Shown here: positions 25,037-36,536 of the stretch, piece by piece
Numbering within the stretch: the stretch's first letter is position 1
How the letters are laid out: each line of letters starts with the position of its first letter
From: Gammaproteobacteria bacterium
Lineage (GTDB): Bacteria; Pseudomonadota; Gammaproteobacteria; DSM-19610
DNA length: 38,768 bases
Assembly: GCA_011374975.1 (NCBI GenBank)
Contig: DRNU01000222.1
Location: forward strand, 1 to 38,768
Direction: 5' to 3'
Program-made: the position numbers and the translations under genes
The notes under the pieces: model-generated
The model's input: only the letters and a program-made list of their open reading frames with translations
What the model was told of the DNA's origin: nothing
Databases searched by the model: none

Positions 25037-27022
25037 ATGAAGCGGGACCAACTCGACCAGCGCCTGTATTCCTACGCGGCATGGCGTGAAAAACTGATCG
25101 ACACCATCCAGAACTTCCAGTCCTGGCTGGAAGACCATGAACTGGCGTCTCCGGAGCAGGAATTCAGGATTTTCGAGACCATCGAGGCATTGCGCAAGGA
25201 TCGACTGACAATTGCTTTCGTGGCGGAATTCTCGCGCGGCAAAACCGAACTCATCAACGCCCTGTTCTTCGCCCATTATGGCCAGCGCCTGCTGCCCTCC
25301 GAGGCCGGACGCACCACCATGTGCCCGACAGAGCTGTTCTACGACCGCGACTATCCCGAGGCCTATATCCGCCTGCTGCCCATCGAAACCCGGCTGCAGG
25401 AACAGAGTATCGCGGAATTCAAACACGAGCCCATCCACTGGAGCCAGATCCAGCTGCACGTCGACAACCCCGAACAGGTGTCGCAGGCGCTGCATGAAGT
25501 CATCAAGACCCGCCTGGTGCCACACCAGAAGGCACGTGAACTGGGCCTCTACGACGAAAGCACCGACCCCTATTTCCGTGCCCACGGCAAACCACCGGAA
25601 CAGGTGGAAATCCCGCACTGGCGCCATGCCATGATCAGCTTCCCGCACGAACTGCTGAAGCAGGGACTGGTGGTGCTCGATACACCAGGCCTGAACGCCA
25701 TGGGCAACGAACCCGAACTGACCCTGAACATGCTGCCCGCCGCACAGGCAGTCATGTTCCTGCTCGGTGCCGATACCGGCGTAACCCGCAGTGACCAGGA
25801 AATGTGGGACCACCACGTACGCACCGTGCGCAAACGCTCCGACAAAAACCTGGTCGTGGTCCTGAACAAAATCGATACCCTGTGGGATGAGCTCAAGGAC
25901 ACGGCAGCGATCGATACCAGCATTGAAGCGCAACGCCTCGCCAGCGCCGAACAATTGCACATCGATCCCGACCAGGTATTCCCGTTGTCGGCGCAGAAAG
26001 GGCTGCTTGGTAAAATACGCGACGATGCACAACTGCTGCGCAAGAGCCGCCTGCCGGAACTGGAAAAATTCCTGTCGGAAACCGTGCTGCCCGCCAGACA
26101 GGAAATCGTACGCAACAACCTGGTCAGCCAGATCGGCGGCCTGGTCGACGAGAACCTCGCTCGCCTGGAAGAACGCAAGAACGCAACCACCCGCCAGCTC
26201 ACAGAACTGCGCTCGCTGCGCGGCAAGAACGCCGACGTCATCATGCACCTGATGAGCAAGTCACGCGAGGAACAGGCCGCCTACCTGCGCAACGTCGAGA
26301 GCTTCCAGAACAGCCGCCGGCTGCTGCAAAGCCAGGCACGCAACATGCTCGAATCGCTGAGCATGGATGCCCTCGACAAGCTCATCAACAAGACCCGTGA
26401 CAGCATGACCCACAGCTGGACCACGGCCGGCATGAAACGCGGCATGGAAACCTTCTTCGACGGCACCCGCGACAGCATGGAACAGGTCAGCGGTCACGCC
26501 GAGCAGACCCGCATGCTGATTCGAGCGACTTACAAGAAATTCCACGAAGAGCACGGCCTGCCGCAAATCACACCGAAACAGTTTTCCATTGCACCCTTCT
26601 CGGCAGAGCTGGAACGCCTCTACCAGGAAGCCGATGCCTTCCGGCGCAGCCCGGTCACTACCATGACCGAGCAGTCCTACGTGATCAAGAAATTCTTCAT
26701 CTCACTGGTCAGCCATACCCGCAGCCTGTTCTTCAAGGCCAACCAGGACGCCAATAACTGGCTGAAGGAAGTCATGAACCCGCTGGTCCGGCAGATCAAG
26801 GAACACAAGGCCACCATGGAAAAACGCCTTGAGACACTGCGTCGCATCAGCGAATCGCGTGACACACTTGAGGCACGCATCAAGGAACTGGATGCCGGCC
26901 TGAACGTCACCAAACGGCAGCTGGACGCCCTGCAGCAGATACGCCATACCCTGCACACGCCTCTGCCCGGCACGGGAACTGTCGCCGCAGCGGAGCCGGA
27001 ACAGCAGGAAGCCCTGGTATAA
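25037..27022 (+). CDS. Dynamin-like large GTPase, function unknown
   Basis: This 661-residue protein has a dynamin-type GTPase domain. The P-loop is at residues 63-70 (AEFSRGKT, with Ala in place of the usual first Gly) and the switch I Thr is in GRTTMCPTELF. G3 is DTPGLNAM (215-222) and G4 is NKID (277-280). The C-terminal half (about 350-661) is helical and charged, ending in coiled coil (KRLETLRRISESRDTLEARI), as in dynamin stalks. I see no clear membrane helix, so any membrane contact is probably peripheral. Bacterial dynamins remodel or protect membranes; the role here is unknown. The ATG follows AGGGAAAATTGC. The gene stands alone behind a FliA-like promoter, where Pseudomonas has metX-metW. 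Confidence 0.85.
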   Translation: MKRDQLDQRLYSYAAWREKLIDTIQNFQSWLEDHELASPEQEFRIFETIEALRKDRLTIAFVAEFSRGKTELINALFFAHYGQRLLPSEAGRTTMCPTELFYDRDYPEAYIRLLPIETRLQEQSIAEFKHEPIHWSQIQLHVDNPEQVSQALHEVIKTRLVPHQKARELGLYDESTDPYFRAHGKPPEQVEIPHWRHAMISFPHELLKQGLVVLDTPGLNAMGNEPELTLNMLPAAQAVMFLLGADTGVTRSDQEMWDHHVRTVRKRSDKNLVVVLNKIDTLWDELKDTAAIDTSIEAQRLASAEQLHIDPDQVFPLSAQKGLLGKIRDDAQLLRKSRLPELEKFLSETVLPARQEIVRNNLVSQIGGLVDENLARLEERKNATTRQLTELRSLRGKNADVIMHLMSKSREEQAAYLRNVESFQNSRRLLQSQARNMLESLSMDALDKLINKTRDSMTHSWTTAGMKRGMETFFDGTRDSMEQVSGHAEQTRMLIRATYKKFHEEHGLPQITPKQFSIAPFSAELERLYQEADAFRRSPVTTMTEQSYVIKKFFISLVSHTRSLFFKANQDANNWLKEVMNPLVRQIKEHKATMEKRLETLRRISESRDTLEARIKELDAGLNVTKRQLDALQQIRHTLHTPLPGTGTVAAAEPEQQEALV

Positions 27023-27086
27023 CCAACCCTGCGGCAGGTCTCGGTTTTTTCAGCCGTGATGACGGCGGGACCGCGGCGGCCTTTAT

Positions 27087-27117
27087 TTGCCACACGCCCC
27101 CGACTTTGGTCTATAGT
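27087..27117 (+). promoter_or_regulatory. Candidate sigma-70 promoter of the DUF4426 gene
   Basis: TTGCCA (27087-27092) and TATAGT (27112-27117) are separated by 19 bases, slightly long. A 7-bp inverted repeat (GTTTCAG, 27116-27122, and CTGAAAC, 27129-27135) overlaps the end of the -10 and the start region. It could be an operator or a 5' mRNA hairpin. AAGGAG follows before the ATG at 27156. Confidence 0.35.
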
Positions 27118-27155
27118 TTCAGTGCAACCTGAAACACGAGAAGGAGAAGGCGTTT

Positions 27156-27617
27156 ATGTATAAGAAAAATACCCGCAACAAAAACCTGCTGCTGTTCCTG
27201 TTCAGCATCCTGATAGCCATGACCGGTACTGTGCAGGCGGAAAACTCGCAGGATTTCGGTGACTACGTGGTACATTTCAATGCCCTTAACACCACCCACC
27301 TGCCCGCTTCGGTAACCCGTGAATACAACATCAAGCGCAGCAAGAACCGTGGCATGATCAACATCGCGGTACTGCGCAAGACCCTGGGCACGACCGGCAC
27401 ACCACTGGTCGCGGACATTAGCGCATCGGCCACCAACCTGACCGGGCAAAAGCGTACCGTCAAGCTGCGCGAAGTCCGCGAGGGTACCGCCATCTACTAC
27501 ATCGGCGATTTTCCGATCACGCACGAGGAAACCCTGCGCTTCACCGTCAAGGTCAAACCCGAGGGAGAGACCGAGACCCAGGAAGTGAAGTTCAAACAGC
27601 AGTTCTTTACTGAATAA
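27156..27617 (+). CDS. Secreted DUF4426 family protein
   Basis: This 153-residue protein has a Sec signal peptide (LLLFLFSILIAMTGTVQA, cleavage probably after residue 28). A single compact domain follows: FGDYVVHFNALNTTHLPASV, IKRSKNRGMINIAVLRK and LRFTVKVKPEGE, which match DUF4426. The family is periplasmic with an immunoglobulin-like beta-rich look; the function is unknown. In P. aeruginosa the DUF4426 gene follows metX-metW, which are absent here. The ribosome binding site AAGGAG is strong. The stop overlaps the end of the convergent SafE-type gene by 11 bases. Confidence 0.85.
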   Translation: MYKKNTRNKNLLLFLFSILIAMTGTVQAENSQDFGDYVVHFNALNTTHLPASVTREYNIKRSKNRGMINIAVLRKTLGTTGTPLVADISASATNLTGQKRTVKLREVREGTAIYYIGDFPITHEETLRFTVKVKPEGETETQEVKFKQQFFTE

Positions 27618-28287
27618 GCCGGTACAGGGAGTACAGGCCGAACAGGATAACCAGCAGACCGGCAACGCGGCGGGTGCGCGGGTCGCGCACCCGCGCGGAC
27701 AGCCAGCCCGCCGCCACGCCCATCGCCAGCAGGTTCGGCAGGGTACCCAGCCCGAAACTGAGCAGCAGCATCGCACCGTGCAGCGGACCGCCGCTGGCAA
27801 TCGCCCACACCAGCACGCTGTACACCAGGCCGCACGGCAGCCAGCCCCACACCAGGCCGAGGTAAAAAGCCTGCAGCGGCGACTGCACCGGCAACAGGCG
27901 GCGCCCCAGCGGCTCCAGCCGTTTCCAGACCAGGCCACCGGCACGTTCCACCTGCACCAGTCCCTGCCACCAGCCACCCAGGTACAGGCCCAGCGCCAGC
28001 ATGAACAGTGCCGCCAGCAGTTGCAGGCCCTGCTGCAGCTGGTGCAGACCGCTCCAGTGCGCCGCCAGCCAGCCAATACCGCCCAGCAGTGCGCCGGCCA
28101 GCGTGTAACTGGTAATGCGGGCGATGTTATAGGCCAGCAGGTACTTCCAGCGCGCCGCAGCGCTGCGTTGCTGCTGTGGCACACCCATGGACAGCACGCC
28201 GACAATACCGCCGCACATACCGACACAGTGCACACCACCGAGCAGGCCGACCAGGAACGCCGATAACAGCGATACCTCAGTCAGCAC
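27607..28287 (-). CDS. SafE-type membrane protein (sulfite exporter TauE/SafE family, COG2836-like)
   Basis: This integral membrane protein of about 226 residues has six or so hydrophobic helices. Two cysteine motifs face each other in the two halves: GGVHCVGMCGG near the N-terminus and GWLPCGLVYSVL in the middle. This is the pattern of the DsbD/CcdA-like SafE family. Proposed roles include metal handling for cytochrome oxidase assembly or export of sulfur compounds, and none can be chosen here. I preferred the GTG at 28287, preceded by AGGACGAG, over a GTG at 28302 without a binding site. It overlaps the ampG-like gene by 11 bases and is probably in its operon. Confidence 0.82.
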   Translation of the reverse strand: MLTEVSLLSAFLVGLLGGVHCVGMCGGIVGVLSMGVPQQQRSAAARWKYLLAYNIARITSYTLAGALLGGIGWLAAHWSGLHQLQQGLQLLAALFMLALGLYLGGWWQGLVQVERAGGLVWKRLEPLGRRLLPVQSPLQAFYLGLVWGWLPCGLVYSVLVWAIASGGPLHGAMLLLSFGLGTLPNLLAMGVAAGWLSARVRDPRTRRVAGLLVILFGLYSLYRLIQ

Positions 28288-29512
28288 GTTTCTCGTCCTC
28301 ACCCAGCCAGTCGCGGAAGCGCGTCAGCAGCAGCAGCCCGGGAATCGCGATCAGTGCGCACAGGCTGAAGAAACCGAACCAGCCCAGCCACTCTGCAAAG
28401 TAACCGGTGGGTGCCGCGACAATAACGCGCGGGATGCCCATCAGGCTGCTCAGCAGCGCATACTGGGTCGCGGTGAACTTGCGGTTGGTGATACTCGCCA
28501 TGAACGCAACAAAAGCCGCCGTACCCATACCCGCGCTGAGATTTTCAAAGGCAATCACTCCGGCCAGCATGGGCAGGCTGTAACCGATACTGGCCAGCAG
28601 CGCAAAACCGGCCGTGGACAATGCCTGCAGGATGCCAAACCCCCACAATGCCCGGTAAATACCGACGCGCAGGATAAGAATGCCCCCCACGATACTGCCA
28701 ATGATGGTGGCCCAGAAACCGAACAGCTTCACCACCGCACCGATCTCGGTCATGCTGAAACCGATGTCGAGGTAAAACGGCGTACTCATGTGGCTGGCCA
28801 TGGTGTCACCCACCTTGTAGAGCAGGATGAACAGCAGGACCAGCAGCGCGTGCTGGCGTTTAAAGTAATCCACGAAGGGATGGATCACGGCATCGCGCAG
28901 CGTTGTCGGCACACCTTCAGCGGCGTTCGGTTCAGGTGCGAACACGGTCGTCAGGATACCTACCAGCATGCCCGCGGCCATGATCTGGTAAACCGCGCTG
29001 AACGGGATGAAGTCCGCCATGATCAGGCCGCCACCGGAAGCCAGCAACATGCCGACACGGTAACCGTTCACATACAGCGAGGCGCCCAGGCCCAGTTCGC
29101 GGTCCGCCAGCGCTTCACGCCGGTAAGCATCGATCACGATATCCTGGCTGGAGGAAAAAAATGTCACCAGCCAGGCAACGACAGCCAGCATCAGCGGGTT
29201 CTCTGCCGGGTGCATCCAGCCAAGCCCGGCAATAGAGCCCATCAGCAACACCTGGATCAGTAACAGCCAGCCACGCCGCCGCCCCAGCAGTGGCAGGCTG
29301 AAACGGTCCACCAGCGGCGCCCACAGGAACTTCAGCGTATACGGCAGACCCACCAGCGCAAACAGACCGATGGTGCCGAGGTCCACGCCCTCCTTCGTCA
29401 TCCACGCCTGCAGCACCGAACCCGTCAGCAACAGTGGCAGCCCGGATGAGAAGCCCATCAGCAGGGCGACCAGCATGCGTCCGGAGAGCACCGTGCCGAG
29501 CGTCGTGTTCAT
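28277..29512 (-). CDS. ampG: AmpG-type MFS permease (muropeptide transporter family)
   Basis: This 411-residue major facilitator has about 12 hydrophobic helices. Family motifs include FSSGLPLLLTGSVLQAWM, TLKFLWAPLVDRFSLPLLGRRRGW, SSQDIVIDAYRREAL and AYVFGAIG-unrelated AGMGTAAFVAFM near the C-terminus. AmpG imports anhydro-muropeptides released from the cell wall for recycling and beta-lactamase signalling. The length is nearer to Pseudomonas AmpP (about 414) than E. coli AmpG (491), so substrate range is uncertain. The ATG at 29512 overlaps the xthA stop (ATGA). The frame continues upstream through xthA but that part is shadow. Confidence 0.88.
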   Translation of the reverse strand: MNTTLGTVLSGRMLVALLMGFSSGLPLLLTGSVLQAWMTKEGVDLGTIGLFALVGLPYTLKFLWAPLVDRFSLPLLGRRRGWLLLIQVLLMGSIAGLGWMHPAENPLMLAVVAWLVTFFSSSQDIVIDAYRREALADRELGLGASLYVNGYRVGMLLASGGGLIMADFIPFSAVYQIMAAGMLVGILTTVFAPEPNAAEGVPTTLRDAVIHPFVDYFKRQHALLVLLFILLYKVGDTMASHMSTPFYLDIGFSMTEIGAVVKLFGFWATIIGSIVGGILILRVGIYRALWGFGILQALSTAGFALLASIGYSLPMLAGVIAFENLSAGMGTAAFVAFMASITNRKFTATQYALLSSLMGIPRVIVAAPTGYFAEWLGWFGFFSLCALIAIPGLLLLTRFRDWLGEDEKRAD

Positions 29513-30282
29513 AGCGTGTAGTCGTAATCCATGATCAGCGGGGCGTGGTCCGAGAAACGTTTCGCCTTGTAGATGCGTGCCGCCTGCACCCGCTTGCCGA
29601 ACCCGGGCGTGACCACCTGGTAGTCGATACGCCAGCCGACATTCTTTTCCCAGGCGCGGCCGCGGTTCGACCACCAGGTGTACTGGTCCGGGCGCGGGTC
29701 GACGGCACGGAAGGCATCGACAAAACCCGCCGCACCGAACAATTCGTCCATCCAGCTGCGCTCTTCCGGCAAAAAGCCGGAGTTTTTCTGGTTGCCGCGC
29801 CAGTTCTTCAGGTCGATCTGCCGGTGGGCGATATTCCAGTCCCCGCAAATCACATACTCACGGCGCTTGCGCCGCAACTTGCGCAGGTAGGGCATAAAAC
29901 GCGCCAGCATATCGAACTTCTTCTGCTGGCGTTCCTCGCTGGACGACCCCGAATGCATATACAGCGAAATTACACTGAGCGCACCGAACTGAACCTCCAG
30001 GTAACGCCCTTCACTGTCCACATCCGGCCAGCCCAGCCCGGCAATCACCCGGTCCGGCTTGCGCTTGCAGTAAATCGCCACCCCGCTGTAGCCCTTCTTC
30101 TCGGCATCGTGGAAATAGGCATGATAGCCGCGCGGCCGGAATACCTTGTCCTCGAGCTGGTGCACCTGCGCTTTCGTTTCCTGGATACAGACCACATCCG
30201 CGCGCTGACGCACCATCCAGCTGAAAAACCCCTTGCGCGCGGCGGCCCGGATGCCGTTTACATTGACGGTTATGATGCGCAT
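29509..30282 (-). CDS. xthA: Exonuclease III family protein, Crc-like but with intact catalytic residues
   Basis: This 257-residue EEP-fold protein closely recalls Pseudomonas Crc ([47 protein letters not shown]) and sits at the same place, divergent from pyrE. Unlike Crc it keeps the exonuclease III active site. Asn9 is in VNVNG, Glu in CIQETKA, Tyr in ISLYMHSG, Asp and Asn in GDWNIAH, Asp in WRIDYQV, and Asp-His in FSDHAPLI. It should therefore be an AP endonuclease/3' exonuclease of base-excision repair. A regulatory RNA-linked role like Crc cannot be excluded. It heads a minus-strand operon with ampG and the SafE-type gene. Confidence 0.92.
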   Translation of the reverse strand: MRIITVNVNGIRAAARKGFFSWMVRQRADVVCIQETKAQVHQLEDKVFRPRGYHAYFHDAEKKGYSGVAIYCKRKPDRVIAGLGWPDVDSEGRYLEVQFGALSVISLYMHSGSSSEERQQKKFDMLARFMPYLRKLRRKRREYVICGDWNIAHRQIDLKNWRGNQKNSGFLPEERSWMDELFGAAGFVDAFRAVDPRPDQYTWWSNRGRAWEKNVGWRIDYQVVTPGFGKRVQAARIYKAKRFSDHAPLIMDYDYTL

Positions 30283-30344
30283 GCGTTCTCCTGTCTCACA
30301 AGGCCGTGTATCATACCGGAGCTTTTTACCCGCAGTGGACTCTC

Positions 30345-30986
30345 ATGCAAGCCTATAAAAAAGAATTTCTGGAATTTGCCATCGACGCCGGCGTGCTGCG
30401 CTTTGGTGAATTCACCCTCAAATCCGGCCGTATCAGCCCCTACTTCTTCAATGCCGGCCTGTTCAACACCGGCCGCCACCTGGCAAGGCTGGGGCGTTTC
30501 TACGCCCAGGCCATCGTCGACGCCGGTACCGCCTTCGACGTCCTGTTCGGCCCCGCCTACAAGGGCATTCCCCTCGCCGCGGCTGCAGGCATCGCACTGG
30601 CCGACCACCACGACATCGACACCCCCTACTGCTTCAACCGCAAAGAAGCCAAAGACCACGGCGAAGGCGGCAACCTGGTCGGCGCCCCCCTGCAGGGCAA
30701 AATACTGATCATCGACGACGTCATCACCGCCGGCACCGCCATCCGCGAATCACTGACCCTCATCGATGCCGCCGGCGCAAAGGCTGCCGGCGTCGTCATC
30801 GCCCTGGACCGCCAGGAACGTGGCCAGGGCGAGCGCTCAGCCATCCAGGAAGTGGAACAGGACCTCGGCCTGACAGTCACCAGCATCGTCACACTGGCAG
30901 AGTTACAGGAATTCCTCGGCGAAAAACCCGAATTCCAGGACGCCCTGCAAGCCATCAGCGCCTACCGGGAACAATACGGGGTCTAG
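30345..30986 (+). CDS. pyrE: Orotate phosphoribosyltransferase PyrE
   Basis: This 213-residue enzyme (same as E. coli) converts orotate and PRPP to OMP in pyrimidine synthesis. [21 protein letters not shown] carries the orotate site (residues about 19-39). [12 protein letters not shown] follows, and the PRPP loop is [17 protein letters not shown] (about 120-136). I chose the ATG at 30345; an upstream ATG at 30306 adds 13 residues not seen in the family. It is divergent from xthA across 62 bases. Downstream lies a 29-bp perfect inverted repeat. The other pyr genes of the window are 10 kb away. Confidence 0.97.
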   Translation: MQAYKKEFLEFAIDAGVLRFGEFTLKSGRISPYFFNAGLFNTGRHLARLGRFYAQAIVDAGTAFDVLFGPAYKGIPLAAAAGIALADHHDIDTPYCFNRKEAKDHGEGGNLVGAPLQGKILIIDDVITAGTAIRESLTLIDAAGAKAAGVVIALDRQERGQGERSAIQEVEQDLGLTVTSIVTLAELQEFLGEKPEFQDALQAISAYREQYGV

Positions 30987-31022
30987 CACTATTACGAAGG
31001 GCCGCCGTAGAAAGAGCCCAAA

Positions 31023-31107
31023 TTTTTGCGCCGGGTCGGGGGCGCCTTTCCAGCGCCTTGCGCCCCGCGCCTGAAGCAGGAAAGGCGCCCCCGACCCGGC
31101 GCAAAAA
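31023..31107. repeat. Perfect 29-bp inverted repeat around a repeated 25-nt core (copy 1)
   Basis: Arms 31023-31051 and 31079-31107 are exact reverse complements. They enclose a 27-base loop whose central 25 bases (31053-31077) recur exactly at 38666-38690. The element fills most of the 150-base gap between convergent pyrE and the TauE-type gene. Polarity is opposite to an intrinsic terminator: the T-run is 5' of the stem and the A-run 3' of it. It is most simply a member of a dispersed palindromic repeat family, possibly a small non-autonomous mobile element. Confidence 0.85.
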
Positions 31108-31136
31108 GGCCCAATACAACCGCCAGAACGCCCCCC

Positions 31137-31892
31137 TCATCCGATAATCAGCTTGACCCCGATCACCAGCGTAATCACCTCAAACGCCCGCTTGATCCAC
31201 TTATTACCCTTCTTGATCGCAAGATGGGCACCAAAATACCCCCCCAGCAACGACCCCGCCAACAACACCGGTATCCAGCTCCAGCGAATCTCCGCCAGCA
31301 TCCCCAACGTCACCGCCCCCGCCCCATTCCAGAAAATACCGACCAGAATCAGCGTATACGCGACCGCACGCCGATAATCAAAACCAAACCAGCGCACCAG
31401 CCACAGCGTGACAAACAACCCCGTACCGGATGTCAGCGACCCGTTCAGCACCCCGATACCGAACAGCACCACCCCGCCTATCGCAAAACCACCCGGCCCC
31501 CGGTGCTGCACCGTGTTGTGCTGCCCCAGCCCCGGGTTGAGCCAGGAATACAGCCCCAGCCCCGCGGTAAGCACCCCGAGCGCCAGCTCGGCGTGCCGTC
31601 CCGGAATACCGAGAATCACATTTGCCCCCACCACCACGCCCGGCAAGCCGGTCGCAAGTATGTATAGCGAAAGGTTTTTCTCCAGCCCCCCTTCCCTCAA
31701 GTGACGCACCGTCGCGCCGATACCCAAGGCAACACTGGCAACTTTATGCGTCGCCAGCGCGACCACGAATGGCAACCCGAGGAAGATCAGCGCCGGCAAC
31801 TGGATGAGGCCGGCACCGCCACCGGAAAAAGCGGAAAACAGGTTGGCCAGCAGCGAAATAAGGAACAGGGCGAACTGGTCGAGAAGCCCCAT
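31137..31892 (-). CDS. TauE/SafE family permease (COG0730 type)
   Basis: This 251-residue integral membrane protein has about eight hydrophobic helices in two related halves. The first half begins LFSAFSGGGAGLIQLPALIFLG, with the Gly-rich GGG-x-LIQLP loop characteristic of the family. The second contains FGIGVLNGSLTSGTGLFVTLWLV. Members export sulfite, sulfonates or other small anions across the inner membrane; the substrate here cannot be told. It is not related in sequence to the SafE-type protein at 27607-28287 despite the shared name. The gene is divergent from the DUF4124 gene with only 33 bases between starts, so promoters must overlap. Confidence 0.85.
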   Translation of the reverse strand: MGLLDQFALFLISLLANLFSAFSGGGAGLIQLPALIFLGLPFVVALATHKVASVALGIGATVRHLREGGLEKNLSLYILATGLPGVVVGANVILGIPGRHAELALGVLTAGLGLYSWLNPGLGQHNTVQHRGPGGFAIGGVVLFGIGVLNGSLTSGTGLFVTLWLVRWFGFDYRRAVAYTLILVGIFWNGAGAVTLGMLAEIRWSWIPVLLAGSLLGGYFGAHLAIKKGNKWIKRAFEVITLVIGVKLIIG

Positions 31893-31925
31893 TAACCCTT
31901 CACCAAACGACAGAACTGAGTAACT

Positions 31926-32588
31926 ATGAACACGAATTCTCGCTTTTCACGCTGGTTGGCACTGGCGCTCTGCAGCGCCCTGTGGCTCCCGGCCGCACCA
32001 TCGCACGCAGGAAAACTCTACAAGTGGTTCGATGATACCGGACAGGTGCGTTATGGTGATCGCATTCCACCGCAATTTGCAAAGAAAAAAAGCCAGACCC
32101 TGAATGGCCAGGGGATTGTGGTCGAAACAAAATCCGCGGCGAAAACCCCGCAGCAGATCGCCGAAGAAGCTCGCCTCGCCGAACAAAAAGCCGAGCAGGA
32201 ACGCATCCAGCGTGAAATCGCACGCAAGGACCGCATCCTGCTGGACACCTTCACCAACGAAGACGAAATGGTCATGACCCGCGATGGCAAGATCGACGCT
32301 ATCGAAGCCGTTATCCGCGTAACCAATGGCCGCAACGAAAAAAACCGCGCACGCCTGGCCAGCCTGAAACTGCAGGCCGCCAACCTGGAACGTTCGGGTA
32401 AACCGGTGCCGAAAAAACTGCTGAAAGAGATCCTGGAGGTACGCGGCCAGATCAGGTTCAACACCGACTACGTGGCCAACCGCAAGGTCGAGCAGCAGCG
32501 CATCCGGGAGAAGTTCGAGGCGGATATCAAGCGTTTCCGCGAGCTGAAGATGATAGCCGACGCCGACAAGGCATCCGCATCGAAATAA
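31926..32588 (+). CDS. Secreted DUF4124-domain protein
   Basis: This 220-residue protein has a signal peptide (LALALCSALWLPAAPSHA, cleavage near residue 28) followed directly by the DUF4124 motif LYKWFDDTGQVRYGDRIPP. The rest (about residues 65-215) is charged and predicted helical or coiled coil (IAEEARLAEQKAEQERIQRE, VEQQRIREKFEADIKRF). It is expected in the periplasm. DUF4124 proteins are common in gammaproteobacteria and have no known function. The TAA stop ends at 32588 and the argB stop on the other strand starts at 32589, so the two genes converge with no spacer. Confidence 0.85.
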   Translation: MNTNSRFSRWLALALCSALWLPAAPSHAGKLYKWFDDTGQVRYGDRIPPQFAKKKSQTLNGQGIVVETKSAAKTPQQIAEEARLAEQKAEQERIQREIARKDRILLDTFTNEDEMVMTRDGKIDAIEAVIRVTNGRNEKNRARLASLKLQAANLERSGKPVPKKLLKEILEVRGQIRFNTDYVANRKVEQQRIREKFEADIKRFRELKMIADADKASASK

Positions 32589-36040
<3,452 letters not shown>

Positions 36041-36080
36041 TGCAATCCCTGAGTACTGTCTGTTGCTGTCTGTCTATCCG

Positions 36081-36536
36081 TCAGGCACGGCCGGTATGAC
36101 CGAATCCGCCCGCCCCACGCTCACTATCGGCAAATTCCTCGACAACTTCAAACCCGGCCCGCACCACCGGCACAAAAACCATCTGTGCAATACGCTCGCC
36201 GGGTTCAATACTGAAAGTGTCCTTGCCGCGGTTCCAGCAGGACACGAGCAGCTGGCCCTGGTAATCGGAGTCGATAAGGCCGACCAGGTTGCCAAGCACA
36301 ATACCGTGCTTGTGGCCCAGCCCGGAGCGTGGCAACAGGACTGCCGCCAGACCCGGGTCAGCGATGTGGATGGCTATACCGGTAGGCAACAACTCGGTAC
36401 AACCGGGCTCCAGTACCAGCGTCTGGTCCAGGCAGGCGCGCAAATCCATGCCTGCCGAGCCATCAGTCGCATAATCGGGAAACGGGTAGTCGCTGCCGAT
36501 ACGGGGGTCGAGGATCTTAAGCTGAATGCTTTGCAT
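36081..36536 (-). CDS. dut: Deoxyuridine 5'-triphosphate nucleotidohydrolase Dut
   Basis: This 151-residue trimeric dUTPase hydrolyses dUTP to dUMP, keeping uracil out of DNA and supplying thymidylate synthesis. The five family motifs are present: [49 protein letters not shown] and the C-terminal [12 protein letters not shown] chose the ATG at 36536 by length and alignment to KILDPRIG; an ATG at 36554 is also possible. The start lies 20 bases inside the end of coaBC, so the two are coupled. The coaBC-dut order is conserved in gammaproteobacteria. Confidence 0.96.
   Translation of the reverse strand: MQSIQLKILDPRIGSDYPFPDYATDGSAGMDLRACLDQTLVLEPGCTELLPTGIAIHIADPGLAAVLLPRSGLGHKHGIVLGNLVGLIDSDYQGQLLVSCWNRGKDTFSIEPGERIAQMVFVPVVRAGFEVVEEFADSERGAGGFGHTGRA

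Noticed and set aside
27021-27050. Intrinsic terminator after the dynamin-like gene (CCTGC-G-GCAGG followed later by six T)
   Set aside because: The stem would have an impossible one-base loop unless shortened, and six bases separate it from the T-run. It is too weak to call.
29513-29848. Upstream in-frame extension of the AmpG-like gene
   Set aside because: It overlaps xthA in another frame. The ATG at 29512 forms a standard ATGA overlap and begins just before the first membrane helix.
31023-31107. The 29-bp inverted repeat as an ordinary bidirectional intrinsic terminator
   Set aside because: On both strands the T-run precedes the stem and the A-run follows it, the opposite of the required order.
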